Shown piece by piece: positions 52,303 through 64,000 of a stretch of DNA of 64,000 nucleotides. Numbering within the stretch: the first letter of the stretch is position 1; every line of letters begins with the position of its first letter. The translations under genes were made by a program, and so were the position numbers. The notes beneath the pieces were generated by a model. It was given only the letters and a program-made list of their open reading frames with translations, ran no database searches and was not told the origin of the DNA. This stretch comes from Knufia peltigerae (Eukaryota; Ascomycota; Eurotiomycetes; Chaetothyriales; Trichomeriaceae), in the NCBI GenBank assembly GCA_030247855.1, contig JAPDRN010000093.1, positions 62,001 to 126,000 of the forward strand, given 5' to 3'.

Positions 52303-52588
52303 ACGGGCTAGAAGAGGAAACGTCGGATCTTGCATAACAACAGACATACACTCATAGCGTTCAGGCGACCTTGAAGTCAGTCAATTCATACTCCGTACTT
52401 TCCATCAAAGTAATCATTTCGGGTCATAAGGCCATCGCTGAGCTCACGCAAGAGCTAGATCAGATCGAGAAAATCCAAGAGACAATGAAGAAACTGAGAG
52501 TCGGAATTATTTTTGGTTACAATAATAGTTGAAACACTCCTGCAGTTCTTACAGCAGATCCAGCGTTCCCTGGCAGTTTACATTTCAC

Positions 52589-55500
52589 TCACTTATCGTC
52601 ATCATCATCGTCATTTCTTCCCAGGGCTGTCAGCGCCATTTTCAATTCAGTCACGACTTTTTCATCCAATTTATCTCCTCCACTTGAGTTTTGCCAGCTT
52701 GATTCTCTTTCGTCGGCAGGTACCGTCATTTTGCGTCTAACGTCTGCCTTCAAGGCGAGCACATCTCGTATATCCTCTGCAATGGCCTTCCGGTGCTCAT
52801 CGTAACCTTTTAGAGGTAGTACTGTTGTTGGATCGACAGCTGCAGAAGCACCAGCATCTCGATACGACGACAAGATGTATGATATGAGAGCAAGTGTTGC
52901 CGCCTCACTTGCCACAGTCAAGGTCAGCGCATCTGTACCTTCAGCTCTGGTCTGAGGAGCGAGCATAAAGCTGGTGCTAGCACGGGCAAGTTGGTTGGGA
53001 AATTGGTTGAGGAAAATTGAGATCTCTCCAGCTATGGCACCACCAACACCATGAAGTAGATTCAAGCACAACGGTAACATTCCCAGGGCCCATACACGGT
53101 AGAGAAATGCTCCACCAGGTCTCGCATCAACATGGGATAAACCTCCGGGAACTCGTTGTAAGGACTCGGTTGTTTTCGAGGTCATCAACCGGCTTAGAAC
53201 CCCCTCAACAGCTAGGTGCTCTGCTACGGATGGCAGAGAGGAGAGCGATGCAAGAAATTGAACACAGAAATCTGCATAGCGTGGCTGGTTGTCGAGATCT
53301 GGCCTAGTGAGTAGATGCGACCACGAATACAGCAGCAAACATGAGGACAAGAGTCCAGAGTTGACAATCCTAGATGACATCTCAGCAGCAAACTGAGGGA
53401 GGCTGGGTAATCTCAGGATGGCTTGCGCAAGCATCAATAGCAGAGTGACATCGCGTGGCCCAACAATGTTGTTGTCATCACTGCTGTTTCTGTTCTTGTT
53501 GAGCTTCTGGTCCTGAAGAGCTCCGACAACCGATTCAAATCCTTTAGCGACGATGTCAGTCGTAACTTCGAGGAATGTCGTGTTAGTCGATGCTATCGGG
53601 ATAATCGCATTGCTTGTCCCCGGAATCGTCGTCGCCTTGATCTTTCTCCTTACGTGGAACTGCATGGCCATAAAGAGGGTGTAGAGCGTAGAACGCCAAT
53701 ACAGCAAGTCGTTGTTGATGATTGCTTGCTCGTATGATCCGTTCCGAAACCTCACAGCATCCCAAGCAGGCTCCAGTAGTTCGTAAAATTCTTCACCTTT
53801 TGCCCCAGCCGACAGAAGCTCGCCCAAAAGTGCCACTGACAGGTCAAGTCGTGTCTGGAAGAGTGAGTCGAAAATGCTCTCCGAGGGGTACACTCTTGCA
53901 TTCGACTGCAGACAAACCTGAACCAGACGAGCCATGACTTTCTGACACTCTCTTTCTCGGGCAAAGGACCTGCAGTGATCCACGCAAAGACGCTGCAGAC
54001 TTGCTAGTAGTTTCAACTCAGAGTCAACGACAGACAGGTTTGTGTTTGCCTTACGGAATTCCGCAGTAAATGACTGGTCGGAGGATTGAACCTTTTTCCC
54101 TCGCCAGTGTGGATCAATTGCGAGCAATTTGTCCGCATAATCAATGTCATAGTAGAAATTGGGTCCATACTCTTGCTCAGTAAGGCCCTTCCTCTTGATA
54201 TCCAGAGTCGACAAGCCGGTATATTTCGACGAGAAATTCTTCTTCAGGTTCGCATGGAGGGAAGACTTGTAGAGCGAGACTTCGACTGCATTCGACGTGA
54301 GCCACTCAAGCAGAGGGATAAAAGCTTTCACGTCGTTGACATTTCTTGCCGCTCTTGCATGATGTAAGTGGTGATTCGAGATATCTGTAACTCGAGCGGC
54401 TATTAAAGTCCATCTCGCGAGCTCTGTTTCATCGGACTGGCCCCACGCACTTTGGGCAACGAATGAGCTTAGCTTCGACACGAGTCCTGAAGAAGACTCC
54501 ACATCTTCCGTGACCCAAGACCAGTTCTGCTGAGCTTCTAGGACGAAGTCCAGCATGGGGATGGCAACCACCTGAGACAGGTTACGAACGTTTGTGAGTT
54601 CCTCCAGGGCAATACTCAAGAATGTCCTCCCGCGGAATTGTCTTGTTCGTATCTCTTCTTGTTTTGTCCGCTTTGGGCCATCCGGTGCAGTACCAGTTAC
54701 GATGACCGTTGCTAGCCATTGTTGAGAGTCATTAACGAGCAAAGTGAGAAGTTTCCAAAGCTCGGAGCGTTCCTCGGAAGATTGAGACTCCTGATCAATA
54801 TGCCTAATGACATGTAGCAGATCGATACAGGATGCAGAGCCCAAATGCCCGAGCAAGGAAGTTGGTTTCTGTCGTTCGATCGATGTCAAGATAGCGCGCA
54901 TCAGGCGCAGACAGTGTTTCCGTGACAATTTTCTCGTCAGCAGAAGTCGTAGCAAGGAAGGGACGGAGTTGAAAATATGTAATTCAGCAGATGTCAACTG
55001 GGCGTCCTCTAGATCTCCAAAGCGGATAAGAAGCGTTGCCAAAGATAAGGCAGACTCGAGATGCGGATCTGAAACGTCCACATGGGAGGCAGAAGGTGCT
55101 TGATGATGGCGTCCGCTGACCAAACAACGAACAACTGGTGAAATTGCGGCATTGCCGAAGCTCGGATCTCGAAAGGATGAAATGATGAATTTGGCTGGTT
55201 CAATGAAGGGATTCGTGACTGCTGTGTTCGAATTAAGCCCCTGCCCGACATCAAAGGCGTAGCGGATGATATCAGAGAATGTGTTCAGAATAAGACTGCT
55301 AATAGAGTTCCGTTGCTCCGCGGATTGGAAAAACCATTCCGACATCTCTTGGAAGGCATTGAACATAATCTCGGTTGACGTTGACAAAATCGACGTTTGC
55401 GTGCGCAGTGTTGTGGGTAACATCGAGCGTCTTCTGATTGAAGTAGCTGCACCGCTCATGCTGGAATCGTATTGATGACTTCGCAAGGTGAGCTGCACCA

Positions 55501-58106
55501 AAGATTGATACAACTCTGCGCACTTTGCTAGAAACGAAAATGCTCGTGTAGGTACTTCCACCGCAGAGACGATCCCCAGGATGTATGTTGAGGAGGAATG
55601 ACGGCCAAGAAGGCTCGTCCGATTGATTCCAGACCACACGATGTGAGGCTGGATCTTGCTCAGTACAATAATGAAGTCTAAACAAGACAGTAAGATGTCA
55701 CAGTTGAAGGTCGCAACTGAACGCTGACGGAAGGCTTGAAGCTCTTGCTCCAGGATCTCGAAGACAAGGGATTCAATACCTCCAGCGGATTGTAAATGAG
55801 TGCTCGATTCTTCAAGGATGGCGATACAATGTTGCCGCACATCTTCAGAAGCCTCCCCTTCAGCGGCATTCCGAAGGGTACTGGACAAAAGGTCTGCAAT
55901 GAGACCTATACTTTCTGACACCACTGCTTGTTGGTCATCGAGTGGAGAAAGACAGGATTGGAGTGATTTCAGGTACCGCAACTCTAGCAGTTGTCCAATA
56001 TAAGATAGACAAGAATAGTTCAAGTCCCATTTGATGATCTTGACCGGAGCGTCAGGATCAGAGATGACTTGTCCAACAGTGTCCGCAGGGAGAATAGATA
56101 GCGAAGTTGTGTCGCGGCTAGAATATGTGAGCATTCTATTCTGCGTCAGGTCGAGCATATTGACAGGCTTCTCCAGCGCGACAAAGCTGTCGCTCTCGTC
56201 CTCTCGTATTATTTTGTATTGCACACCCTTGACAGCTGCCTGGGTAAATGTCGTAAGGTTGCGTAGGCGGAACTCCACATAATGCAAACCATGATCGCTA
56301 AAGATGTCTGCTTTGGCTAGAGCTCGTGAGAACTGCAGGAAAGGCAAGCATTCGTATGGAAAGCGAGCTGCCGAGATATCATAAAATCCCGCCAGCAGAA
56401 ACTTATCCTCAACAAAATCAACTGCTGGGTCGTATGGTCGTTTCTTTGAATATTCGCTTGAAGTGTTAGACAAGAGACCTAATTGTGCTGATACCAATTC
56501 TGGTGTGTAACCAAGAAATGACTGAGAAACGGTGATCAACTCTTGTAGGATCTGCAATTTATACGCAGAGAGAATGCTTAAAGGGGCATCTTTCGAGCCG
56601 CTAAGGTGCGTGACATAGTCAAAGACGTGACATTGGTCGATGGCCGCGTCAAGCAGTGGACTAGAAGGGTCTTCTTGGGAGGTACCCATGGAAATGCGGT
56701 CCAGAAGGTCTTCGAAAATGCTTTGCTGTATGGAAACACTGCTCCCAGAACTCCGTCGACCTGTCGCGGTATCGAGCGTAGACACCCCTTCGATGGCTTT
56801 CTGGGCATGATGGCTTTCTCGAGCCTCTTTTATCGTGTTACCCAAAGTCCATAGTTCGTGGACGATGATCGCCCAGGCCAGGATTGCTGGACCAGCCTGG
56901 ACATTCCCAAGGGTTGCATAGTTGACCAATATCTCATTGTACTCATGGATGGACTCAATTTCGTGGAAATATCCACTGACCCTGCTTTGGTGTCTTGACT
57001 GAGGTGAGGTCGCTGTTTCATTCAAGCTTGCTATTGTCGCTGCAAGATTGAGAAGAGCAGCTGACACAAACGAGCCAAGTGATTGGATTCTTCGTATCGC
57101 AGCCAGCTGCATGCTGACTTGTGACGTGAACGTTGAAAAGAATCCGACCGAGGACATCAGTTCTAGCCAGTGAATGAGGGCAACTGAAGGCACAGTTGTG
57201 TTTGACTGTCGTACACGCAGCAGCAGGATCTCCAGTACAACCTCGATAGTCTCCAAAGATGAAGTGTCAGAACGATCACGCAGCACCAGCACGCTTGATT
57301 CATCAAGGCCCCAAGGTCTTCCACTCTCCAGGTCTTTCAATCGGTCGCGGATAGCGGCAATAGCAGACTCAACTTCGTCACCGATAGATTCTTGCGGTGC
57401 TGAAGGTAAGTCGGCGGCAAGACTCCGCAGCTGAGAAGCAGACGGATCTGCAGCCTCGGGCATGAGACTGGTATCTAAAAGCTCTCTGCGCAGGCGTAGT
57501 ATGGTAACCTTCTCTTGCAGAAACCTGCGCGCCAGCCTCGATCGGCGAGAATCTTGGCTGTTGAAGACATCCTCGCTCTGCGATCGAAGGCCTTGAAAGT
57601 GTTTGTCCACAAAGGCGCCTCCCAGAGCATTTCTGAGACTAGCAAGTTCGGCCTCAGAGTAGCCTTCTTGCAGGCGAGACTCGGCTCTATACTGCCATTC
57701 CAGGATCGCGAGACGAAACGCTTCCAATTCATCAATGTCCACTTGCTTGCTGAGCCACAAGGCATCAGCTTTGATTTCCTCAACATCGTAAAGAGAGTCC
57801 GAGGATGGCTTGATCCCCGCGCTAGAGGTATCGAAGGCAGTCTTGGAAGTGGAAGAGGGCTTTGGAAAGGATGGGTATGGCTGGGACAAAATCTTCTTGG
57901 GGCGATCGCCGGAAAGTATCTCTACTGCAAGACTTGATCGTATATCGTCGTGGGAAAGTAGGCCGTCAAGAAGGTCATCCCAAGATCTAAACAAGTCAAT
58001 AGTCGTTCTTCATCCTTAAAGAGGGTACCCACGGAAGCAGCAGGTCGCCGGCGAGACATCTGCCCAAGTCTGGGAGATACACGGGGCTCAGTGAGCCGGG
58101 CGCCAT
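52589..58106 (-). CDS. NUP188: Nucleoporin Nup188
   Basis: Two exons: 58033..58106 (25 residues) and 52589..57986, joined across a 46-nt intron (GTGGGT donor, TTTAG acceptor); 1823 residues. Nup188 is a large alpha-helical scaffold of the inner ring of the nuclear pore, paralogous to Nup192/Nup205. It binds Nic96, and Pom34 via the N-terminal region (PF10487). Family features are the start (PVYLPDLGRCLAGDLLLPSWDDLLDGLL), IKADALWLSKQVDIDELEAFRLAILEWQYRA, and an SH3-like insertion around ILPADTVGQVISDPDAPVKIIKW. Length matches other fungal Nup188 (about 1850). Without the tiny first exon the frame would begin at 57994 and lose the conserved first helix. The C-terminus ends in an Asp run. Confidence 0.9.
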
Positions 58107-58940
58107 GTTTAAAAAGGCCTCAGTCGCTCGTCAGCATATGGTTGTCTACAAGTTCTTGTTCTATGAATTATTTACTCGTTCTCATAGATATTGCGCAGAC
58201 GCGGTCTTTTTGCTTCACCGTAATAAGGATTGATCTTGGCATGTTTGTAACTCTTGTTTGCCAGTGTCTGACACCAATGACAACCACAACCCTCGCCTCT
58301 TCGATGAAAAGTTCTGTACTCAGTCCCTGAAGCCCATTTTGTCTAGATGCACGGAACCGAATGAGTTGACACTTTGAAAAAGCAGATCTATCTTTCTTGT
58401 GTGATTAACACCTGTAAGTTGGACATGGCGATGTCCCTGCAAATAACCAGCAGCCTCTTGGACGGCCAAGGGAGGTCCTTGTTTTACCCGACTCACATTC
58501 AACCACTACTGGAACCTCTGACTCAGGCCTTCCTACTTGATTCCGTGCTACAATGAAGACGGCAACAGCATCATGTGTGGACATTATCATCTCTTTGTTA
58601 TTCTACGATTTTCATTTAAGTGGTGTCTGTGACCTAATCCTCGGCGACTTTCTCCTGAGCGCTCGGCTTTGAGTTCTTCCGGCACGCTTTGACCGGCCCA
58701 AAACGTTCCCTGCCGACGAGGCTATGATTTGTTAAGCGGCCTTGCTGGCCAGCACTGGCTCGAGTCTCCCTTCTTTCGCCATGTCGGATGTACTTCCAAC
58801 AGCGGAATTGCGAGGTTGAAAGTACAGGAGTCTCTCGACTATAAAACTTGTTCCCCTTCCTGTGATCTTGTTGTGCTTCATTCATGTCTTCAAGCGATCT
58901 ATCCAGAAAAGCTCACAATAAATCCCAGCACAACACAGCA
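58107..58940. promoter_or_regulatory. Divergent promoter region, nup188 / NmrA-like
   Basis: 0.8 kb between two divergent genes. No further gene is seen. The nup188 leader begins right at a GCCGGGCGCC-rich patch. Confidence 0.45.
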
Positions 58941-59861
58941 ATGTCTTCTGCCAGCTCTTCAAAACGAATCGCCGTTGCCGGCGTGGGCTCTTTAGGTCTT
59001 CCTATCGTCCTGGCTCTTCTCCAAGCTGGATACTCCGTCACCATCCTGACTCGCTCTGCCAACACCAAGAAAGAAGGCATCCCAGCAGGCGCCAATGTTG
59101 AATATGCCATGGTTGACTATACTTCTGTCAGTTCCATGAAGAGAGCTCTCGAAGGACATTACGGTGTCGTTTCCACCTTGACTACAACATCCGTAGGCGC
59201 GCAGACTCCGCTGATAGAGGCATCTGTCCAGGCTGGCGTGTCGCGCTTCATACCCTCAGAGTTCGGGTCGGATACGACCAATCCCAAATCCAAGACCCTT
59301 CCAGTCTATGGCGACAAGGTCGCCACTCAAGCGAAACTCGCAGAGGTCGCCGCGAAGAACCCTAGCTGGAGCTACACGACCCTCATGAACGGTCCCTTTT
59401 TCGACTGGTGCTTGATGGTCGGATTCTTTGGAATTGACCTGAAGAAGCACACGGCGACTCTGTACAATGGCGGAGATCGTAGGTTTAGTACCACGACGCT
59501 GGCTGGCGTCGGCAAAGCAGTCGTGGGCATCTTTGCTCATCCCGAAGAAACGAAAAACCGCACAATTCGCGTCCACGAAACCGTCATCACCCAGAAAAAG
59601 GTCATTGACATTGCTCAACGTTTGGATCCCGCAGAATGGACGTACCAGGCTGCCGATACGGAAGAGTTGAAGAGCCAAGCATTCGAGGTTCTCTCGAGTG
59701 GGAAATCCGAGCAAATTATGGGTGCGATGCTGAATTTCATCCTGAGCGCCGTACTCGGCGAAGGATACGGTGGTGAATTCGTTTCAACCGAGAACGAGAC
59801 TCTTGGAGTGCCTCTTCTCGACGAGGCTGGGGTGGAGAAAGTCGTTGCCCAGTTCATCTGA
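58941..59861 (+). CDS. NmrA-like family protein (isoflavone-reductase-like)
   Basis: Intronless; 306 residues from ATG 58941, or 325 from ATG 58884. The shorter start is preferred because the Rossmann strand IAVAGVGSLGLP begins 9 residues later. NADPH is suggested by the strand ILTRSAN with Arg. Also seen are SRFIPSEFGSDTTNPKS and the active-site loop MNGPFFDWCL. This is the same broad family as the gene at 12044, but the two are quite different in sequence and not a recent duplicate. Probably a small-molecule reductase or a redox-sensing regulator; substrate unknown. Confidence 0.85.
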   Translation: MSSASSSKRIAVAGVGSLGLPIVLALLQAGYSVTILTRSANTKKEGIPAGANVEYAMVDYTSVSSMKRALEGHYGVVSTLTTTSVGAQTPLIEASVQAGVSRFIPSEFGSDTTNPKSKTLPVYGDKVATQAKLAEVAAKNPSWSYTTLMNGPFFDWCLMVGFFGIDLKKHTATLYNGGDRRFSTTTLAGVGKAVVGIFAHPEETKNRTIRVHETVITQKKVIDIAQRLDPAEWTYQAADTEELKSQAFEVLSSGKSEQIMGAMLNFILSAVLGEGYGGEFVSTENETLGVPLLDEAGVEKVVAQFI

Positions 59862-60263
59862 AGTACTCCAAGCACACAGACAGTTCAAGATTACAGCTAG
59901 CTTGAAAACAATACGAACCTTTTATTCTATTAAATCATTCAGACTCTAGAGTCTTATGTTAAGATCTGAATTTATCACTCAAACTAATAATCAAATAGCT
60001 CGATTGTGCATCGACAGCCACTTTATAGTCTTACGGCCTTAAGCAATTCTCGTGCTGTCGAGCGCGTGATCTCCGGGCTCGACCACGTAGGAGATTCCGT
60101 ATTGTATTCTTTGCCTTCTCCCTCGAAAGCTGCTCTATTTACCTGTTGTTTACTATCAATACCTCCGTCGACAATGTCACTTCAACCATTTTGAGCATCC
60201 GAGCTCAGAATAGATACATCTTCTTCCCGACAGCAAATCTGGAAGGATAAACACCATCAAAAC
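59862..60263. other. Intergenic region
   Basis: 0.4 kb, AT-rich in its first half; holds the 3' flank of the NmrA gene and the promoter of the next gene. No gene is seen. Confidence 0.5.
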
Positions 60264-61101
60264 ATGAACACTGCCTCACGTCTCGTCGGGGCGACGATAG
60301 CCATCACAGCACCTTACTACTTCTACAACGCCTCTCGCTCCATCTCCAGCGTACCGACCAGCGACATGAGGACGGGAGCAGCGCCGTCAAGTTTCCTCAA
60401 ATCCAAAACCCATCTTGCCGTCGTCAACCCGCGAGACCACAGAGGTCTGACCGACTCACGGTCCATCACTTTCAAGCTCCCCCCTTCTCGAAGATCATGG
60501 TCCGACGAACAAATTCTGGCGACGTTCGTCCAAGGCTACTTTGGCGGCTGGGTCTTCACACCAGAACGTAGACTTTTGGGCCTTGTCGACTGCCTTTTAC
60601 GTCGTCAACTGGTCGGGTTCAGCGGTGAGCCATACCATGATCTCCTGGTATAAACTGCAATCAAAACTCACGAATCACATAGCGATCCAGGACGACCCCC
60701 AGCACGGCCAAATCTGGTCATGCAATGATCTCTCTCAAAGCAAACTTCCTTCGTTACACTCGACTCTCTTTGGGGCCTTCCGAGTCGTCGACTATCACAT
60801 CCCAACAACAACTAATACCGCCCAGGACCCTGGTCTGTCTGATGAGACGGGCTACGTCGACTTCGCATTCGGCTCCGACACGTCATACTTTTCGGGCTTT
60901 CACCGGTTTTCCATACATCGAGACCGGCTCTCCGACAGCACTGCCCATTCTTCTTCTGAGACGGTCACGATCACAAATTCATGTGTCGCATGTAATCCAT
61001 CGTCGAATACGTTAGTCGGACTGGATAGATTTCGTGCCTTTCACGAGTTCTACGCCATGTTGCTGTTCCGCGAGGGTGTCGCGAGAGTAATGTCTGTGTG
61101 A
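60264..61101 (+). CDS. Uncharacterised fungal protein with N-terminal membrane segment
   Basis: Exons 60264..60624 and 60683..61101 with a 58-nt intron (GTGAGC ... CATAG); 259 residues. The splice joins a frame ending GFS to one continuing IQDDPQHGQIW; both halves are open only in this arrangement. A short hydrophobic N-terminus (about 6-24, RLVGATIAITAPYYFYNAS) may be a membrane anchor or mitochondrial signal. The rest has FVQGYFGGWVFTPERR, then a beta-rich part with FGAFRVVDYH, GYVDFAFGSD and FSGFHRFSIHR, and a C-terminal helix RFRAFHEFYAMLLFREGVARVM. I recognise no family, and no catalytic residues can be proposed. It is plausibly conserved because of its regular pattern, but this is untested. 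Confidence 0.75.
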
Positions 61102-61748
61102 GAAAGATGTGGCATCCGTCCCTCCCATCACACACTTCGTCAACTATACTTTTGTATCGCCATATTGTATAATACCCACCATTCTCCCTTCTATTCTCCC
61201 GGATCCCAAATAGACGACCTCAGTCTTGATAATACTGTAACCACTCCAGAGTGAGAATTGCGGCTTTCGGGATGTCTTTGTTCACCTATTGTATTACTTG
61301 AATGGCTCTGCGTATGTCACCAAGGTCAATGGATAGTCCCCCTTCCGTAATCACGCTACTCACAACAGCTTTATTGCCCAGTTCATAACATCTTGACCAT
61401 GTTCAGGTTCTCAGCTGTCCTTCGCTTACTGGAACCGACCACTTTGATCTAGCGCTGACAAAGAAGATAGTCGTTTCCAACAAACCACCAACCAGATGCT
61501 ATACTAGAATGCAAAGCTACCTCTCGTCTTATTCTGATCGAGTCAATTCAAGGATCACCTCATCATATTACCTTGCTTGATCTGATCCGTCCGATCAGCC
61601 TCAGCGTCTGAGATGTCCCTCTAGATGTTGAAGCTATTCTTTCTTTGCAACATGACACCTCTTTGACTTTTACCAACCCCATTTGCTGTATTCTTGCATT
61701 AACAAGCCAAGCCGAAAGTCAAATACTGATGAGTCCAGCCTCGCCACG
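61102..61748. other. Intergenic region
   Basis: 0.65 kb; holds the promoter of the flavin monooxygenase gene. No gene or distinct element was seen. Confidence 0.5.
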
Positions 61749-63544
61749 ATGGCAAACTCAGACATTTATGATTTGGTGGTGGTTGGTGCAGGACAATCAG
61801 GTATTGTGTCGGCAAGATTCTACCTCGATATTCATCCCGATGCCAAAGTCGGCATACTCGAAAGAGACCATTCTGTTGGAGGAGTATGGAATCAAGGTCA
61901 TTGTCGCAAATGCCCCATTCGAAAGGGTACTGACAATAAATAGAACGAGTATATCCAGGCTTCAAATCACAACAGAGCGTCCGCATGAGCGGCTTCTCCG
62001 ATGTGCCGTTCACTCCCAAGCCAGACCAAGTTGATGAGATGCATATGTACAAGGCCGAGTCAATGACAACTTACCTCGACGAGTACGTCGACAATCACGT
62101 CTACTCTGGCCAGACCCTGCGTGACCGGATTAGATTTGGCGTCGAAGTCGCTAGTGCCGAGAGGACGCCCGAGGGATGGCGCCTCCATTGTAGCGCCCCG
62201 TCAGGACGACAAAGCTTCAATGCTAGAAAGCTCATCGTAGCTTCGGGAACGACCTCGGAAGCGAATCTCCCCGAATTTCAAGGCCGCGAGACCTTCAAAG
62301 GACCCATCCTTCACACATTCAATCTAGCACAATCCAAAGTTCTCCGGCGAGAAGACATCCGACGAATCGCAATTATTGGCGGAGGCAAGTCCGCAGCCGA
62401 CCATGCCTATCAAGCCGTCAAAGCTGGCAAAGAGGTTCAGTGGATCATACGCAAATCAGGCAAAGGCCCCGGAGCGTTCACACCAGTCAAGATTGGCATT
62501 GGTAGCAGCATTTGGCAAAATGTCGTCGAACTTGTTAACAGTCGTTTTCTTAATGCAATATTTTTTGCCCCAAGCTTGGCCTCGTGGGGCTGGTGGCAGA
62601 CGTTCATGTTTAGTACAAGGCTTGGGCAATGGCTTTACGGCAAGCTGGAGAAATCCGTCATTCAACAGGCCAATGACGCAGCACAGTACGATAGCCGTCC
62701 TGGGTCAAAACCGTCTTTCTCAAAGTTGCAGACCAAGGTTCACGGGCTGGCCTTCGATGTGCCTTTCGGTTGTCTCTCGTATGATGATTTCTGGGACACG
62801 ATTGCGCCAAATGTCGATGTGTACAATGAAGACATTGCCAGGCTTGACGGGTCGACGATAGAATTTAAGAATGGAGACCAAGTGGAAGTCGACGCCATCA
62901 TTTGCGGTACCGGGTTCCGCGAGGGGTGCTCCTTCTTCTCACAAAAGGACCAAATGAATCTTGGCCTTGTTCATCCTGACGAATGGGATACAGCGGACAT
63001 GTCTGAGGAATGGCGCAAGCTGGACGCCGAGGCCGAAAAGGTAGTGCGACAACGATACTATTCGGTAAGCCCGCCTCCGCCTGTACCAGACCAGCTGGGG
63101 GACATCATACGTACAGACACTCCTTACAGATTGTACCGCAATATTGTACCTGTTAGTGATACTAACCACAACATCGCCTTCGTGGGGTTTGGATCACTTC
63201 CGAATATGAGTCTTGCTTCTGAGGTATCCGCAATCTGGACAACTGCCTATCTCGACAGGTTGTTGAAGCTTCCAAGTGAAGAAGACATGAAGAAGGACGT
63301 GGCGTACGTGGCTACATATCTTCGCATGCGATTCCCTGCGTACGGGCGGTACGGGAATTTTTACGCCGTTGATTACCATCATCAGATGGACCGATTGTTG
63401 GGAGATCTAAATCTAGCAAGCCATCGCAAAGGCTGGCTACATGACACATTCGCTCCTTTCTTGCCGGCAGATATAAGTGGGCTGAAAGATGAATATTTGA
63501 ACAAATATGGAGGTGCCACAGTTGCCATGGACGGACAGCTCTGA
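61749..63544 (+). CDS. FAD-dependent monooxygenase (FMO/Baeyer-Villiger-like)
   Basis: Exons 61749..61896 and 61944..63544 (47-nt intron); 582 residues. The FAD-binding motif VVGAGQSGI is at 11-19 and GGVWNQ follows. The NADPH motif IIGGGKSAADHA is near 193-204. Between them FKGPILHTFNL fits the FMO fingerprint FxGxxxH(S/T). This class oxygenates soft nucleophiles or ketones using O2 and NADPH. It is a distant member of the family, like those annotated as dimethylaniline monooxygenase in fungal genomes. Two Trp-rich hydrophobic stretches (about 265-290) may be membrane-facing. No cluster partner is obvious other than the NmrA-like gene 2 kb upstream. Confidence 0.88.
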
Positions 63545-63674
63545 TTTTGTGTTCCAGTTTCCCTCGGGACGAAGTGTCTTCAGGAAGTCACCACCCATCA
63601 TATGTGACCAAGCTGGTTGTCGTCTTCTGAACGAATTTCTTTTGGGATTGCCCGACACGTTCACACTCTCAAAG

Positions 63675-64000
63675 TCATCGAGGCTTTTTGCCTCCTGCCG
63701 GTTCTTGACGTTCTGACCATTCACGGGCACATTGTGACATCCAATTCTCAAGCCCCTGATTTCGCCAACTCCGATTCAACGCCGTATCAATCATGGTAAA
63801 CCTTCCAGCTGGTGTGTCAGGTCTGAAGCAGATATAGCCGATATACATGCTTGCATCTCCTTCGAGAGGGGTTGGAGTAAGTAGAACAAGGTATTTCGTG
63901 TTTGGATCCAGGGATTCAGTCCTATCCTTTGGAGATGAGGGAGCCAAAGTGGCCCTGACCTTTTCAAAGTCGGCGAAGGAGACGTCGTCTGTGACGATGA
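63675..64000 (-). CDS. Unknown protein, N-terminal part beyond the window
   Basis: The minus-strand frame is open from the stop at 63675 to the window edge, so at least 108 residues of the C-terminus are here. The only ATG-type starts inside lie too far in, so the true start is outside. Segments include NTKYLVLLTPTP, YIGYICFRPDTPAGRFTMIDTALNRSW and a basic end. I recognise no domain. It is convergent with the flavin monooxygenase gene, 130 bp apart. Confidence 0.45.
   Translation of the reverse strand, partial: IVTDDVSFADFEKVRATLAPSSPKDRTESLDPNTKYLVLLTPTPLEGDASMYIGYICFRPDTPAGRFTMIDTALNRSWRNQGLENWMSQCAREWSERQEPAGGKKPR

Overview
The window is nuclear DNA of a filamentous ascomycete (Pezizomycotina). 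The evidence is about 30 short introns of roughly 45-119 nt with GTRNGT donors, CTRAC-like branch points and YAG acceptors. Gene families largely confined to fungi also occur: Clr5-domain and DUF3425 bZIP regulators, DUF4188, and a fungal-type Nup188 and Trs130. The closest fit I can suggest is Eurotiomycetes, perhaps black yeasts (Chaetothyriales), but that is a weak inference. I read about 28 protein-coding genes, two of them cut by the window edges, and found no tRNA, rRNA, CRISPR array or intact transposon. Coordinates of spliced genes were built by hand from splice signals and reading-frame continuity. Every exon chain given sums to a multiple of three.

Layout. 1-740: Clr5-domain protein (partial, -). 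3428-4612: CapA-type metallophosphatase (-). 5425-6582: two-RRM protein (+). 7080-8399: Gfo/Idh/MocA sugar or diol dehydrogenase (-). 9188-10170: adenylate kinase with a GC-AG intron in its P-loop (-). 10723-11631: small bZIP/DUF3425 regulator (-). 12044-13132: NmrA/isoflavone-reductase-like (-). 14410-15385: SDR (+). 15795-16898: Rpn8 (+). 17488-18354: Sws1/Shu2-like SWIM protein (-). 18784-21495: RVT, a cellular reverse-transcriptase-related gene (-). 22100-26338: Trs130/TRAPPC10 (+). 28333-29829: delta-12 desaturase (+). 31322-32300: DUF4188 (+). 33119-34909: 4CL-like acyl-CoA ligase with a PTS1 (+). 35224-37302: S10 carboxypeptidase (-). 40326-41600: 2OG-Fe(II) oxygenase (+). 42214-43682: GH16 glucanase-like (-). 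45236-48310: GT2 membrane glycosyltransferase (+). 51144-52302: SDR (+). 52589-58106: Nup188 (-). 58941-59861: NmrA-like (+). 60264-61101: uncharacterised small protein (+). 61749-63544: flavin monooxygenase-like (+). 63675-64000: partial unknown (-).

Most genes are independent housekeeping loci (proteasome, TRAPPII, nuclear pore, adenylate kinase) mixed with accessory metabolic enzymes. There is no polyketide or peptide synthase and no clear biosynthetic cluster. The 28-35 kb stretch (desaturase, DUF4188, peroxisomal-type CoA ligase) has a lipid or aromatic-acid flavour, but that link is inference only.

The most interesting locus is the RVT gene at 18784-21495. It is a single uninterrupted frame with the catalytic Asp residues of reverse transcriptases intact and no flanking mobile-element structure. 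It lies between a recombination-factor gene and a TRAPPII gene. Other points worth a look are the GC-AG intron in adk, the bacterial-looking CapA gene, an 18-bp perfect palindrome around CACGTG at 48653, and a TACTCCGTA nonamer that recurs between genes.
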